This document shows positions 6,289-14,054 of a stretch of 18,960 nucleotides of DNA, in pieces (the stretch's first letter is position 1; every line of letters starts with the position of its first letter). The translations under genes and the position numbers were made by a program. The notes under the pieces were generated by a model. The model was not told where the DNA came from, did not search any database, and saw only the letters and a list, made by a program, of their open reading frames with translations. This DNA comes from Oscillospiraceae bacterium (GTDB lineage Bacteria; Bacillota; Clostridia; Oscillospirales; Ruminococcaceae), in contig JAGZUF010000033.1 in the NCBI GenBank assembly GCA_018380115.1, forward strand, positions 1 to 18,960, written 5' to 3'.

Positions 6289-7575
6289 TTATGCGTTCGC
6301 AGCCTGCCGCACTTCATCTGCCCGCCACTGGGCCCGAGCGCCCAAAGAGTGTATAAGCGCCGCCATATCTTCATAGCCCCGGGCAATGTGCTGCGCTTCT
6401 CGGATGGTGCTTTTTCCATCTGCACACAGGGCTGCGATGCACAAGGCTGCGCCGCCGCGTAAATCCGGCGCGGCCACATCAGCCGCATGCAGCCTGCGCC
6501 GGCCTTTTGCCAGCAGCGTGCGGCCCGACACTCTCACATTGCCGCCCATCGCGGCAAAGCCCTCCGCACAGGCAAAACGGTTTTCAAAAACGGTGTCTGT
6601 CACAGCAGAAAAGCCCTCGCTTTTCAGAAACACCGCCGCAAGCAGCGGCGCCACATCGGTGGCAAGCGCCGGGTAAACATCCGTATACAAAGCGCCCGGG
6701 GCGCAAAGCCGCCCCTGCCGCGCCATCAGCAGGCCGCCCGGCGTGCGGCACACCTCACAGCCCATGCGCCGCAGGATGTGCAACAGCGCCGCAAGATGCG
6801 CGCCATTCTCGCCGGTGAGGCACACATCCCCGCCGCAGGCTGCCACAGCGCACAGCGCGGTGGCGGCCACAATGCGGTCTGCACACACAATGTGTCTTGC
6901 ACCGCCGAGCTGCGGCGTGCCCATGATGCGCAGAGTGCGCGTGCCAATGCCCTCGATACTTGCCCCAGCACTGCACAAAAACCGCGTAAGGTCCTGCACC
7001 TCCGGCTCTGTGGCCGCCCCGCGCAGCACTGTCATTCCTTTTGCACATACAGCCGCCATCAGCAGCGTTTCGCTGGCGCCCACACTGGGAAACCGCAATG
7101 TGATGTCCGCACCCTGCAGGCCGCGGGGAGCGCGAAGAAAAAGCGACGCCCCGTTTTCCTCCACCTGCGCACCCATCTGGGCAAGGCCCTTCAGGTGCAT
7201 ATCAATGGGGCGCGCACCCAATTTGCAGCCGCCCGGCAGGCCAACGCAGGCCCGCCCTGCCCGCACCAGCATAGGCGCCAGAAAGAACAGCGACGAGCGC
7301 ATGGCGCGCATGTCTTCCGGCGGCACGGTGCTGCCGGGTTCACTGGCAGGCAGCACATCAATTACGCCCTTGCGCGGCCCGCGAACCCCGCAGCCCAGCT
7401 CGCGCAGGATACGCACCGCACACGCTACATCTGTAAGGCCCGGCACATTTTCCAGCGTCACCGTCTGCGTGCATAGAAGGGACGCAGCCAAAAGCGGCAG
7501 CACACTGTTTTTTGCCCCCGGTACCCGCACGGTGCCATGAAGCCCCTGCGCGCCCCAAACGTCCAGCACTTGCAT
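6289..7575 (-). CDS. murA: UDP-N-acetylglucosamine 1-carboxyvinyltransferase (MurA)
   Basis: MurA transfers enolpyruvate from PEP to UDP-GlcNAc, the first committed step of peptidoglycan synthesis in the cytoplasm. The 428-residue protein matches full length, with substrate residues K22-N23 in V-P-G-A-K-N-S-V-L-P and the catalytic loop L-P-G-G-C-K-L-G-A-R-P-I-D. C117 aligns with the fosfomycin-reactive Cys115 of E. coli and R122 with Arg120, so the enzyme should be active and fosfomycin-sensitive. The two-domain inside-out repeat is complete, with the second-half segment Y-T-D-V-Y-P-A-L-A-T-D-V-A-P conserved. The ribosome site is weak (GGGGTG about six bases before ATG). murA normally lies elsewhere; here it occupies the place between murG and ftsQ where murB sits in Bacillus. 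Confidence 0.97.
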   Translation of the reverse strand: MQVLDVWGAQGLHGTVRVPGAKNSVLPLLAASLLCTQTVTLENVPGLTDVACAVRILRELGCGVRGPRKGVIDVLPASEPGSTVPPEDMRAMRSSLFFLAPMLVRAGRACVGLPGGCKLGARPIDMHLKGLAQMGAQVEENGASLFLRAPRGLQGADITLRFPSVGASETLLMAAVCAKGMTVLRGAATEPEVQDLTRFLCSAGASIEGIGTRTLRIMGTPQLGGARHIVCADRIVAATALCAVAACGGDVCLTGENGAHLAALLHILRRMGCEVCRTPGGLLMARQGRLCAPGALYTDVYPALATDVAPLLAAVFLKSEGFSAVTDTVFENRFACAEGFAAMGGNVRVSGRTLLAKGRRRLHAADVAAPDLRGGAALCIAALCADGKSTIREAQHIARGYEDMAALIHSLGARAQWRADEVRQAANA

Positions 7576-7653
7576 CCGAACACCCCGTTTCCCCCTTAAT
7601 GGCGCAGCATGCGCGCGGGGAAAGCGAGGGCCTGCCCGCGTGCCATGATGCCG

Positions 7654-7690
7654 GCACCGGCCTAAAAAGCTTTATGCTTTTTGCCGGTGC
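7654..7690. repeat. Large near-perfect palindrome (RNA hairpin) between murG and murA
   Basis: Outer arms GCACCGGC (7654-7661) and GCCGGTGC (7683-7690) pair over 8 bp. Inner arms AAAAAGC (7664-7670) and GCTTTTT (7676-7682) add 7 bp, with a two-base bulge (7662-7663) and a five-base loop. No T-run follows on either strand, so it is not a classical terminator. It lies in the 163-bp gap between the murG stop and the murA start. No other clear signal is seen in that gap. Confidence 0.85.
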
Positions 7691-7738
7691 TAGCCCATCC
7701 TATGCAAACAGGGCAGTTTCGGTGAAATGCGCCCGGCT

Positions 7739-8863
7739 TCAGGCACCGGGCCTGCAAATTTTCTGCAATTCGCGCCAAATGCGCTCTAGCGAATCCGGCT
7801 GGGCAAGCGAACGGGCTTTAGCCCCCATCTCCAAAAGAGTGGCCGGGTCCTGCGTCAGCCTGTCTACCGTTTCAATAAGCGCATCACCTGTAAGCTGCTT
7901 TTCCTCTAGAACGACAGCGGCACCCAGCTTCGCAAGCTGCATGGCGTTGTGGTACTGATGGTTTTCCGCCACATTCGGCGAGGGGATCAGCACGCTGGCC
8001 CGGCCCACAGCGGATATCTCTGCCAGCGTCAGCGCCCCGGCGCGGCTGATGACAAGGTCCGCCGCCGCAAGAAGGGCCGGCATGTCATCAATATATTCCC
8101 GTATCTCAAAGCGCGCATCGTGCGCAATCCCCAGCTTTTCGCTCAGGGCCGCAAAGTCTGCCTTTTCGATGCTGCCGGTGGCATGGATATGGCGGAAATT
8201 CCGGTTTGCCAGCTCCCACACGGCCAAATCGGCCACGCGCTCGTTCAGCACCTGCGCGCCCAGCGAGCCGCCGAATGAAACAATCACCACCTGCCCCGGC
8301 TGCACGCCCAGAGCACGGCGCGCAGCCGCACGGTCTGCGCGGAACATCTCCGCGCGCACCGGGTTGCCCACCACCATCGTTTTTTCCGGCGCGCCCAGGC
8401 GGGATACCGCATCCGGCATGGCGGCCAGCACCACGCTGGCGTGCTTTGCCAATATTTTGTTCGTTACACCCGGAAAGGCGTTCTGCTCGTGGATAGCCGT
8501 GGGAATACCGCGCCGCTGGGCCGCCTGCACCACCGGGCCGCTGACATAGCCGCCCGCGCCTATTACAAGGTCCGGCTTCACTTCGTTCAAAATCGCGGCA
8601 GCGCGCGGGGCGCTGAGCGCCAGATGATACAACGCCGCTGCGTTTCGAACCACATTTTTTGGCGTGAACCGCCGCTGGATGCCATTCACCTCAATAGAGT
8701 GAAACGGGTAGCCCGCCCTGGTGACAAGGCCATACTCCATTCCCTTTTCGCGCCCGGCAAAATGCACCTGCGCCTGCGGGCAGCGCGCCGCTATCTCGCC
8801 TGCAATCGCCAGTGCGGGGTTGATATGCCCGGCAGTGCCACCGGCAGCGATCAATACCTTCAT
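7739..8863 (-). CDS. murG: Lipid II synthase MurG (GlcNAc transferase)
   Basis: MurG adds GlcNAc from UDP-GlcNAc to lipid I at the inner face of the membrane, producing lipid II. The 374-residue product has the N-terminal glycine loop G-G-T-A-G-H-I-N-P-A-L-A (8-19), G-A-G-G-Y-V-S-G-P, H-E-Q-N, the second-domain loop F-G-G-S-L-G-A-Q, and the donor-binding S-R-A-G-A-L-T-L-A-E and P-N-V-A-E-N-H-Q motifs of GT28 enzymes. ATG 8863 is chosen: it is eight bases after GGAGG and gives the standard M-K-V-L-I-A start, whereas the upstream extension would cross a terminator hairpin. It follows ftsW after 98 bases. Confidence 0.98.
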   Translation of the reverse strand: MKVLIAAGGTAGHINPALAIAGEIAARCPQAQVHFAGREKGMEYGLVTRAGYPFHSIEVNGIQRRFTPKNVVRNAAALYHLALSAPRAAAILNEVKPDLVIGAGGYVSGPVVQAAQRRGIPTAIHEQNAFPGVTNKILAKHASVVLAAMPDAVSRLGAPEKTMVVGNPVRAEMFRADRAAARRALGVQPGQVVIVSFGGSLGAQVLNERVADLAVWELANRNFRHIHATGSIEKADFAALSEKLGIAHDARFEIREYIDDMPALLAAADLVISRAGALTLAEISAVGRASVLIPSPNVAENHQYHNAMQLAKLGAAVVLEEKQLTGDALIETVDRLTQDPATLLEMGAKARSLAQPDSLERIWRELQKICRPGA

Positions 8864-8922
8864 AAGCAGTTCCTCCTTCAAAGGGCTGGCGGGCTTTTTT
8901 GCACCCGGTTTTGAAAAGCACG

Positions 8923-8954
8923 AAAACCCGAAACGGCTAAAGAGCCGTTTCGGG
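8923..8954 (-). terminator. Intrinsic terminator after ftsW, inside the cluster
   Basis: On the minus strand a perfect 12-bp stem (8954-8943 with 8938-8927, loop CTTT) is followed by TTTTCGTGCTTTT. It begins seven bases after the ftsW stop. No consensus promoter lies between it and murG, so it probably acts as a partial terminator. Confidence 0.85.
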
Positions 8955-8961
8955 GTAAATA

Positions 8962-10110
8962 TCACAGCCGTTTCACTGCACTTTGCCGAGACACGCTCAG
9001 CACAACGCCCATTTCACATAAAAGCATGACCAGTGAGGTGCCGCCTGAGGAAAAGAAAGGCAGGCTGACGCCGGTATTGGGGATGGTGTTGGTAACTACG
9101 GCCATATTCAGCGCCGCCTGCAGGGTTATCTGCACAATAACGCCCACCACCAGCATGGAGCCGAATTTATCCCGCGCATTCACCGCCACATAAATGCCGC
9201 GCAGCAGAAGCGCCACAAACAGGAAGATAACCAGCAGCGCGCCGATAAAGCCAAGCTCTTCACAAGTGATGGAAAAGATAAAGTCGTTGTACGGCTCGGG
9301 CACATACAGATGCTTCTGCCGCGAATTGCCGATGCCCAGGCCCGTCAGCCCGCCGGAGGCGATGGCATACAGGCTTTGCACCGTCTGGTAGCCGTTCGGG
9401 TCATTGAACGGGTCCTGCCACATCTGGATACGCGTCATCGCGTAAGGCACAAGGTCCGGCACAAGAAGCACCGCGCCCGCAATGCCCGCGCCGCCGACGC
9501 CGATGCCAAGCCCAAACCATGCAAGCCTTGTGCCGCCCACAAACATCATAATGGCGCCGATGCCCAGAATGATGATGGTGCCGGAGAGGTGAGGCTCCAG
9601 CAGCATAAGGCCCGCAATGGTGCCCAGTACCAGCAGAAAGGGCAGCACGCCGTAGCGGAACGTTTTCATTTTTTCATGATTGAGGGACACGATATGCGCA
9701 AACAGTGCAATAACTGCGAACTTGGCAATTTCTGACGGCTGCAGTGTTCCAAAGCCCAGGTTTATCCAGCGCTTGGCGCCGTTATATTCCGAGCCGATGA
9801 CAAGCACCAGAATGAGCAGTACGATGGAAAGCGCCATCAGGGGCAAGGCAAAGCGGTGCAGGATATGATAATCAATATGAGAAATAATGAGCATGGCAAT
9901 AATGCCCACTGCCGCATAAAACATCTGCGGCCGGATAAATTCATAGCTGTCGCCAAAGCGGTAATATCCCGCCGGATAGCTGGAGCTGAACAGCATCACC
10001 AGCCCAAAACCCACCAATGTGAGCACAATAATAAGCAGCGGCCAGTCCATCGGCGGGCGGGCCGTCCGCTTTTTTACCAGCGCATGCAGCGCCTTCGCCT
10101 GTGGCGGCAT
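8962..10110 (-). CDS. ftsW: SEDS peptidoglycan glycosyltransferase FtsW/SpoVE
   Basis: This 382-residue polytopic protein is a SEDS-family polymerase that links lipid II into glycan strands together with a class B PBP. About ten hydrophobic segments are visible. Family marks are Q-P-S-E (124-127), the catalytic-loop W-Q-D-P with D233 aligning with the essential Asp of RodA/FtsW, Q-T-V-Q-S-L-Y-A-I-A-S-G-G, P-E-P-Y-N-D-F-I-F-S (271-280) and N-T-G-V-S-L-P-F-F-S-S-G-G near the end. Its place between mraY and murG matches spoVE of Bacillus and ftsW of other dcw clusters; sequence alone does not separate the vegetative from the sporulation role. The start ATG at 10110 follows an AAGGGGGC ribosome site. 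Confidence 0.95.
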   Translation of the reverse strand: MPPQAKALHALVKKRTARPPMDWPLLIIVLTLVGFGLVMLFSSSYPAGYYRFGDSYEFIRPQMFYAAVGIIAMLIISHIDYHILHRFALPLMALSIVLLILVLVIGSEYNGAKRWINLGFGTLQPSEIAKFAVIALFAHIVSLNHEKMKTFRYGVLPFLLVLGTIAGLMLLEPHLSGTIIILGIGAIMMFVGGTRLAWFGLGIGVGGAGIAGAVLLVPDLVPYAMTRIQMWQDPFNDPNGYQTVQSLYAIASGGLTGLGIGNSRQKHLYVPEPYNDFIFSITCEELGFIGALLVIFLFVALLLRGIYVAVNARDKFGSMLVVGVIVQITLQAALNMAVVTNTIPNTGVSLPFFSSGGTSLVMLLCEMGVVLSVSRQSAVKRL

Positions 10111-10140
10111 TCAGCCAGCCCCCTTTCAAATCGTCTGTTT

Positions 10141-11157
10141 TCAGGAAAGATAGATGTGCATGCATCCCAGCACCACGCCCGTCAGGGCCACAAAGCTGAA
10201 TACATACACAATTTTCACTTCATTCCAGCCGCTGAGCTCAAAATGATGGTGAATAGGGCTCATTTTAAAAATACGCCTGCCGTGCGTCAGCTTGAAATAA
10301 GCCACCTGCAGCATCACGCTGCCTGCCTCAGCCAGATACACCACGCCAAAGAAGATAAGCAGCTCCGGCCTACGTAGGCCGTAAGCCGCGGCCACCACGG
10401 CACCGCCCAGAAACATGCTGCCCGTATCTCCCATAAAGGTTTTTGCCGGGTAGAAATTCCAGGAAAGAAAGCCTGCGCAGCCGCCCGCGATGGCAGCCGC
10501 GAACAGCGCCACTGCGGTGTTGCCCAAAAAGCTTGCCACAAACAGAAAGCCCAGCATCACAACAAACGTCACACTGGAGGACAGGCCGTCAATCCCATCC
10601 GTCAGGTTCACAGCATTCACCATGCCGATGATAAGAAGGAATGAGACGGGGTAAAACGCATAGCCGAAATCTACCGTTCCCAGCACCGGTAAGGTGACAT
10701 ACGTAGTGAGCGTGCCGTTCAGTGTAAGCGCACACAGAAACGCCGCTGTGATAAGCACCTGCGCCACGATTTTGGCGCGGGCGCGCAGGCCTAGGTTGCG
10801 TTTTTTTACAACTTTGATGTAATCGTCCACAAAGCCTACGGCGCCGAAGGCAAAAGCTGTGAGCAGGCAGATATACAGTGTGATACTCTGTACGGAGAAA
10901 TAGCCATCCATCAGCGCAGGGGAACAAATTGCCAGCACGGCATACCCGGCGCCCACGCCCAGCACATCGCCCAAATAGAAGGTGAGCCCGCCCATGGTAG
11001 GCGTGCCGTTCTTGCCTGCGTGCCATGTAGGGCCTATCTCTTTTATCGTCTGCCCAAAATGCATTCGCCGCAGCGCCGGAATGACGGCAAGGCCGCTTGC
11101 CGCGGTGACGAGCATGGCGGCAAATGCCGCCGTGAGCAGAGACATTTTCTCCATCAT
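10141..11157 (-). CDS. mraY: Phospho-MurNAc-pentapeptide translocase MraY
   Basis: MraY transfers phospho-MurNAc-pentapeptide to undecaprenyl phosphate, forming lipid I in the membrane. The 338-residue product has G-T-P-T-M-G-G (51-57), F-V-D-D-Y (D111, D112), N-L-T-D-G-I-D-G (184-191), F-M-G-D-T-G-S (D244) and P-I-H-H-H-F-E (303-305 histidines), with about ten membrane segments. Its ATG overlaps the murF stop in ATGA, a sign of translational coupling; GGGAGG lies eight bases upstream, and a second in-frame ATG follows directly. ftsW begins 30 bases downstream. Confidence 0.98.
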   Translation of the reverse strand: MMEKMSLLTAAFAAMLVTAASGLAVIPALRRMHFGQTIKEIGPTWHAGKNGTPTMGGLTFYLGDVLGVGAGYAVLAICSPALMDGYFSVQSITLYICLLTAFAFGAVGFVDDYIKVVKKRNLGLRARAKIVAQVLITAAFLCALTLNGTLTTYVTLPVLGTVDFGYAFYPVSFLLIIGMVNAVNLTDGIDGLSSSVTFVVMLGFLFVASFLGNTAVALFAAAIAGGCAGFLSWNFYPAKTFMGDTGSMFLGGAVVAAAYGLRRPELLIFFGVVYLAEAGSVMLQVAYFKLTHGRRIFKMSPIHHHFELSGWNEVKIVYVFSFVALTGVVLGCMHIYLS

Positions 11158-12530
11158 GGCTGCTGCCTCCCCTCATACTGCGCATAGAACGCGCTGAGTA
11201 TCTTTTCAAACTGCATGCCGTGGCTGGCCTTCAGCAGCACCGCGTCGCCCGTGCGGCAGGTGCGAAGCAGTTCTGCCAGTGCAGCTTCCCTGCTCTCACA
11301 GTGGACGGCAGGCACCCCAAGGGATTCTGCACACATATGTGCGCGATGCATGGCACTGCCTACCGTCAGCAGCAGGTCTACCCCGGCGGCAGCGGCCTGC
11401 CGCCCCGCCTCCTCATGGGCGCTGCGCTGCGCACTGCCCAGCTCAAACATATCCCCCAGCACCGCAATGCGCCTGCCCTTTACCGGGTAAGCCGCCAGCG
11501 TATGCAGCGCAGCGCGCATGCTGTCCGGACTGGCATTATAGCAGTCTTCTATCATGGTGAGTCCGCGGAATTGCACGATATTCTGCCGGTGGCCCGTTGT
11601 TTTGTAGCCTGCCAGCGCAGCAGCAGCCTTTTTTGCATCCAACCCCAGAGAAACCGCCAGCGTCCACGCCGAAAGGGCATCGTACACATTGTGCACCCCC
11701 ATGGCCGGGATATACGCAGCAAATTTGCCGCGGTGTTCATCTACGATGGTAAAGTCCGTTCTATCCGGGCCTGTGGAAATGCCTTCCGCGTGCACATCAG
11801 CCTTTGCCTTGATGCCGAAGCTGACACGGCGAAGCCGCGCAGGCACTTTCGCGCTGCATAACAGGTCGTTATCCGCGTTCACCACAAGCGGCGCACCGTC
11901 CGGCAGGCCGGCGCATATCTCCATCTTCGCCTTCAGAATATTTTCGCGCGTGCCAAGCTGCTCCAGATGAGACTGGCCGATCCAGGTGATAATGGCCCCG
12001 CACGGCCGCGCCGCCAGCGCCAGCTTCTCTATTTCTCCCAGGCCCTGCATACCCATTTCCACCACAGCGTACTGTGTGTCGCTGTCCATCCGGAACAAGG
12101 TGTTCGGCATGCCGATTTCATTGTTCTGGTTGCCCTCTGTTTTCAATGTTCTGCCAAATGCGGAGAATACCGCGTAGCAGAACTCCTTCGTGGTGGTTTT
12201 GCCTACGCTTCCCGTGACACCTACCAGCACCGGGGAAAAACCGTTTCTATAGTTGGCGCCCATACATATCATGGCGTCCAGCGGGTCCTTCACCAGCACG
12301 CAGCGCCCGGCAGGCACCCCCTGCACAGGGTGCTGCGCCACCACGGCGCACGCGCCTGCCTGCACTGCCTTTGCAGCGTAGTCATGCCCGTCTGCGCGCT
12401 CGCCGCGGATGCATACAAACAGGCTTCCCGGCCCTGCGGCGCGGTTATCTGTAACTACCGCATTCACAACCGGGTTGCCTTCCACCTGCCCCAGCCCGCG
12501 GCATAATACGTTTGCCCGAATCGGCTGCAT
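11154..12530 (-). CDS. murF: UDP-MurNAc-tripeptide--D-Ala-D-Ala ligase MurF
   Basis: MurF adds the D-Ala-D-Ala dipeptide in an ATP-dependent cytoplasmic step. The 458-residue protein shows the three Mur ligase domains: an N-terminal UDP-binding part with T-D-N-R and G-x-R-x-D-G-H-D-Y, the ATP loop G-V-T-G-S-V-G-K-T-T-T-K (104-115), E-G-N-Q-N-N-E-I-G-M-P, and the C-terminal D-C-Y-N-A-S-P-D-S-M and G-D-M-F-E-L-G motifs. The usual N-I-G-x-A-H-L-E motif reads W-I-G-Q-S-H-L-E here, a small departure. AGGGAG lies seven bases before the ATG. The stop overlaps the start of mraY. Confidence 0.98.
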   Translation of the reverse strand: MQPIRANVLCRGLGQVEGNPVVNAVVTDNRAAGPGSLFVCIRGERADGHDYAAKAVQAGACAVVAQHPVQGVPAGRCVLVKDPLDAMICMGANYRNGFSPVLVGVTGSVGKTTTKEFCYAVFSAFGRTLKTEGNQNNEIGMPNTLFRMDSDTQYAVVEMGMQGLGEIEKLALAARPCGAIITWIGQSHLEQLGTRENILKAKMEICAGLPDGAPLVVNADNDLLCSAKVPARLRRVSFGIKAKADVHAEGISTGPDRTDFTIVDEHRGKFAAYIPAMGVHNVYDALSAWTLAVSLGLDAKKAAAALAGYKTTGHRQNIVQFRGLTMIEDCYNASPDSMRAALHTLAAYPVKGRRIAVLGDMFELGSAQRSAHEEAGRQAAAAGVDLLLTVGSAMHRAHMCAESLGVPAVHCESREAALAELLRTCRTGDAVLLKASHGMQFEKILSAFYAQYEGRQQP

Positions 12531-12564
12531 TTTGCATCTCCCTCTGCCTTTACAGAGAGGCGTT

Positions 12565-14013
12565 TCAGCCCTCTGCCAGGCCTTTTTCGCACAGCCAGTC
12601 GTGTACGATGCGGTGTTCGTCCAGATAAAGCGTTACGCCGTCTACAGCCTGATAATCCTCATGGCCCTTCCCGCACAGCACCAGCACATCGCCCTCGCGC
12701 AGCATTTCCAGCGCTTTTGTAAGGGCGGCGCGGCGGTCCACCTCGGCGATATACTTTATTTTGGATGCCGCCAGCACCGGCTCAGCGTCCTTTATTATAT
12801 CATAGGGATTTTCCTTGCGGGGGTTATCTGATGTCAAAATGGCAAAATCGGCATACTTTACAACAGCCTTGCTCATCAGCGGACGTTTTTGGGCATCTCG
12901 CTCGCCTGCACAGCCAAACAGAACGATCAACCTGCCCGGCACAAAGGGGGCCAGCCCGGCCAGCACCTTTTCAATTGCATCTCCCGTATGTGCAAAATCG
13001 CACAGAATGGTAAAAGCGCCGTGATACAGCACCTCGCTGCGCCCGCGCACCCCGCGCGACGCATTCAGCGCAGTGGTAGCCTTTGCAGCATCTATGCCAA
13101 GCGCGATGGCTGTGGCCGCGGCAGCAAGCGCGTTATACACGGAATACTCGCCCGGCATGGGAAATTTTACGCGCTGTATAAAGCTGCGCCCCACCATTTC
13201 AAATTTTACGCCCGCAGCGGAAAGCTGAATGTTGCGGGCCGTATAATCCGCCGTATCGTCCCCTGCCGAATAGGTAATGACCTGCGGAGGGTGCGTCTCT
13301 GCAATCAGTCGCATGCCGTAGGGATCATCCTGGTTTACCACCATTGTGTGCACCTGGCTGAACAGGCTTTTCTTTGCGGCAAAATAGTTTTCGAACGTGC
13401 CGTGGTAATCCAAATGATCCTGTGTCAGGTTCGTGAATACGCCCACCTCGAATTTCAGCCCCCACAGCCGAAGCTGGTCTAAAGCCTGGCTGGAGGCCTC
13501 CATCACGGCGAATGTGCAGCCAGCCAGCACCATGCGGCTGAACAGGGCGTTCAAATCCCACGCTTCGGGCGTAGTGAATTTGGCCGGTACCTCCATCTGG
13601 TCTATCTCGTTGTGCACCGTGCCTATCAGCCCGGCCTTATAGCCCGCCTGCTCCAGCACCTGCTTTATCACCGTGCTGACAGTCGTTTTCCCATTGGTGC
13701 CCGTCACCGCCACCAGGCGCAGCTTTTCTGCCGGATGCCCGAAGTAGTTGGCGCATAAAAGCGCATATGCCTTGCGGCCGCTTTCCACTGTCACCTCGCG
13801 CTCCAAGCCCAGGGGGCGCTCGGTGACAATGCACGCCGCGCCCGCCTCCAGCGCCTTTTGCGCAAAGGCATGCCCGTCTGTCGTATGGCCTTTCGCGCAC
13901 ACAAATACCGCTCCCGGGCCAGCGCGGCGCGAGTCCTGTGTGACAAGCGTCGCCTCGCCCTTCGGCAGGTTGCCGGTGTAGGCCACCCCGGCGAACAGCG
14001 TTTTAAGTTCCAT
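12565..14013 (-). CDS. murE: UDP-MurNAc-tripeptide synthetase MurE, meso-diaminopimelate type
   Basis: MurE adds the third stem-peptide residue. The 482-residue product has the ATP loop T-G-T-N-G-K-T-T (104-111), the substrate motif T-T-P-E, Q-D-H-L-D-Y-H-G-T, A-A-K (212-214, candidate carbamylated lysine) and S-D-N-P-R (395-399). D-N-P-R marks enzymes adding meso-diaminopimelate, unlike the lysine-adding D-[DN]-P-N form, so the wall should contain mDAP. Two motifs deviate: D-F-A-H-T-G-D instead of D-Y-A-H-T-P-D (339-345) and G-C-A-G-E-R-D instead of G-C-G-G-D-R-D (367-373). GGGAGGAG lies five bases before the ATG. It sits between the PBP gene and murF, as in Bacillus. Confidence 0.97.
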   Translation of the reverse strand: MELKTLFAGVAYTGNLPKGEATLVTQDSRRAGPGAVFVCAKGHTTDGHAFAQKALEAGAACIVTERPLGLEREVTVESGRKAYALLCANYFGHPAEKLRLVAVTGTNGKTTVSTVIKQVLEQAGYKAGLIGTVHNEIDQMEVPAKFTTPEAWDLNALFSRMVLAGCTFAVMEASSQALDQLRLWGLKFEVGVFTNLTQDHLDYHGTFENYFAAKKSLFSQVHTMVVNQDDPYGMRLIAETHPPQVITYSAGDDTADYTARNIQLSAAGVKFEMVGRSFIQRVKFPMPGEYSVYNALAAAATAIALGIDAAKATTALNASRGVRGRSEVLYHGAFTILCDFAHTGDAIEKVLAGLAPFVPGRLIVLFGCAGERDAQKRPLMSKAVVKYADFAILTSDNPRKENPYDIIKDAEPVLAASKIKYIAEVDRRAALTKALEMLREGDVLVLCGKGHEDYQAVDGVTLYLDEHRIVHDWLCEKGLAEG

Positions 14014-14031
14014 TTGGGCTCCTCCCTTGTG

Positions 14032-14048
14032 CCCGGCTCAAGGCCGGG
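14032..14048 (-). other. Small hairpin between the PBP gene and murE
   Basis: CCCGGC (14032-14037) and GCCGGG (14043-14048) form a 6-bp stem with a five-base loop, placed between the PBP stop and the murE ribosome site. There is no T-run. It may affect mRNA stability or simply be chance in GC-rich DNA. Confidence 0.4.
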
Positions 14049-14054
14049 ACGCTT

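Noticed and set aside
6487..7476. Rightward 329-codon frame opposite murA
   Set aside because: Long antisense open frames are expected in GC-rich DNA; its composition is low-complexity Arg/His/Ala/Gln and murA is unambiguous on the other strand.
8864..8965. N-terminal extension of murG upstream of 8863
   Set aside because: It would translate a terminator hairpin, and the GGAGG site and the family start both indicate ATG 8863.
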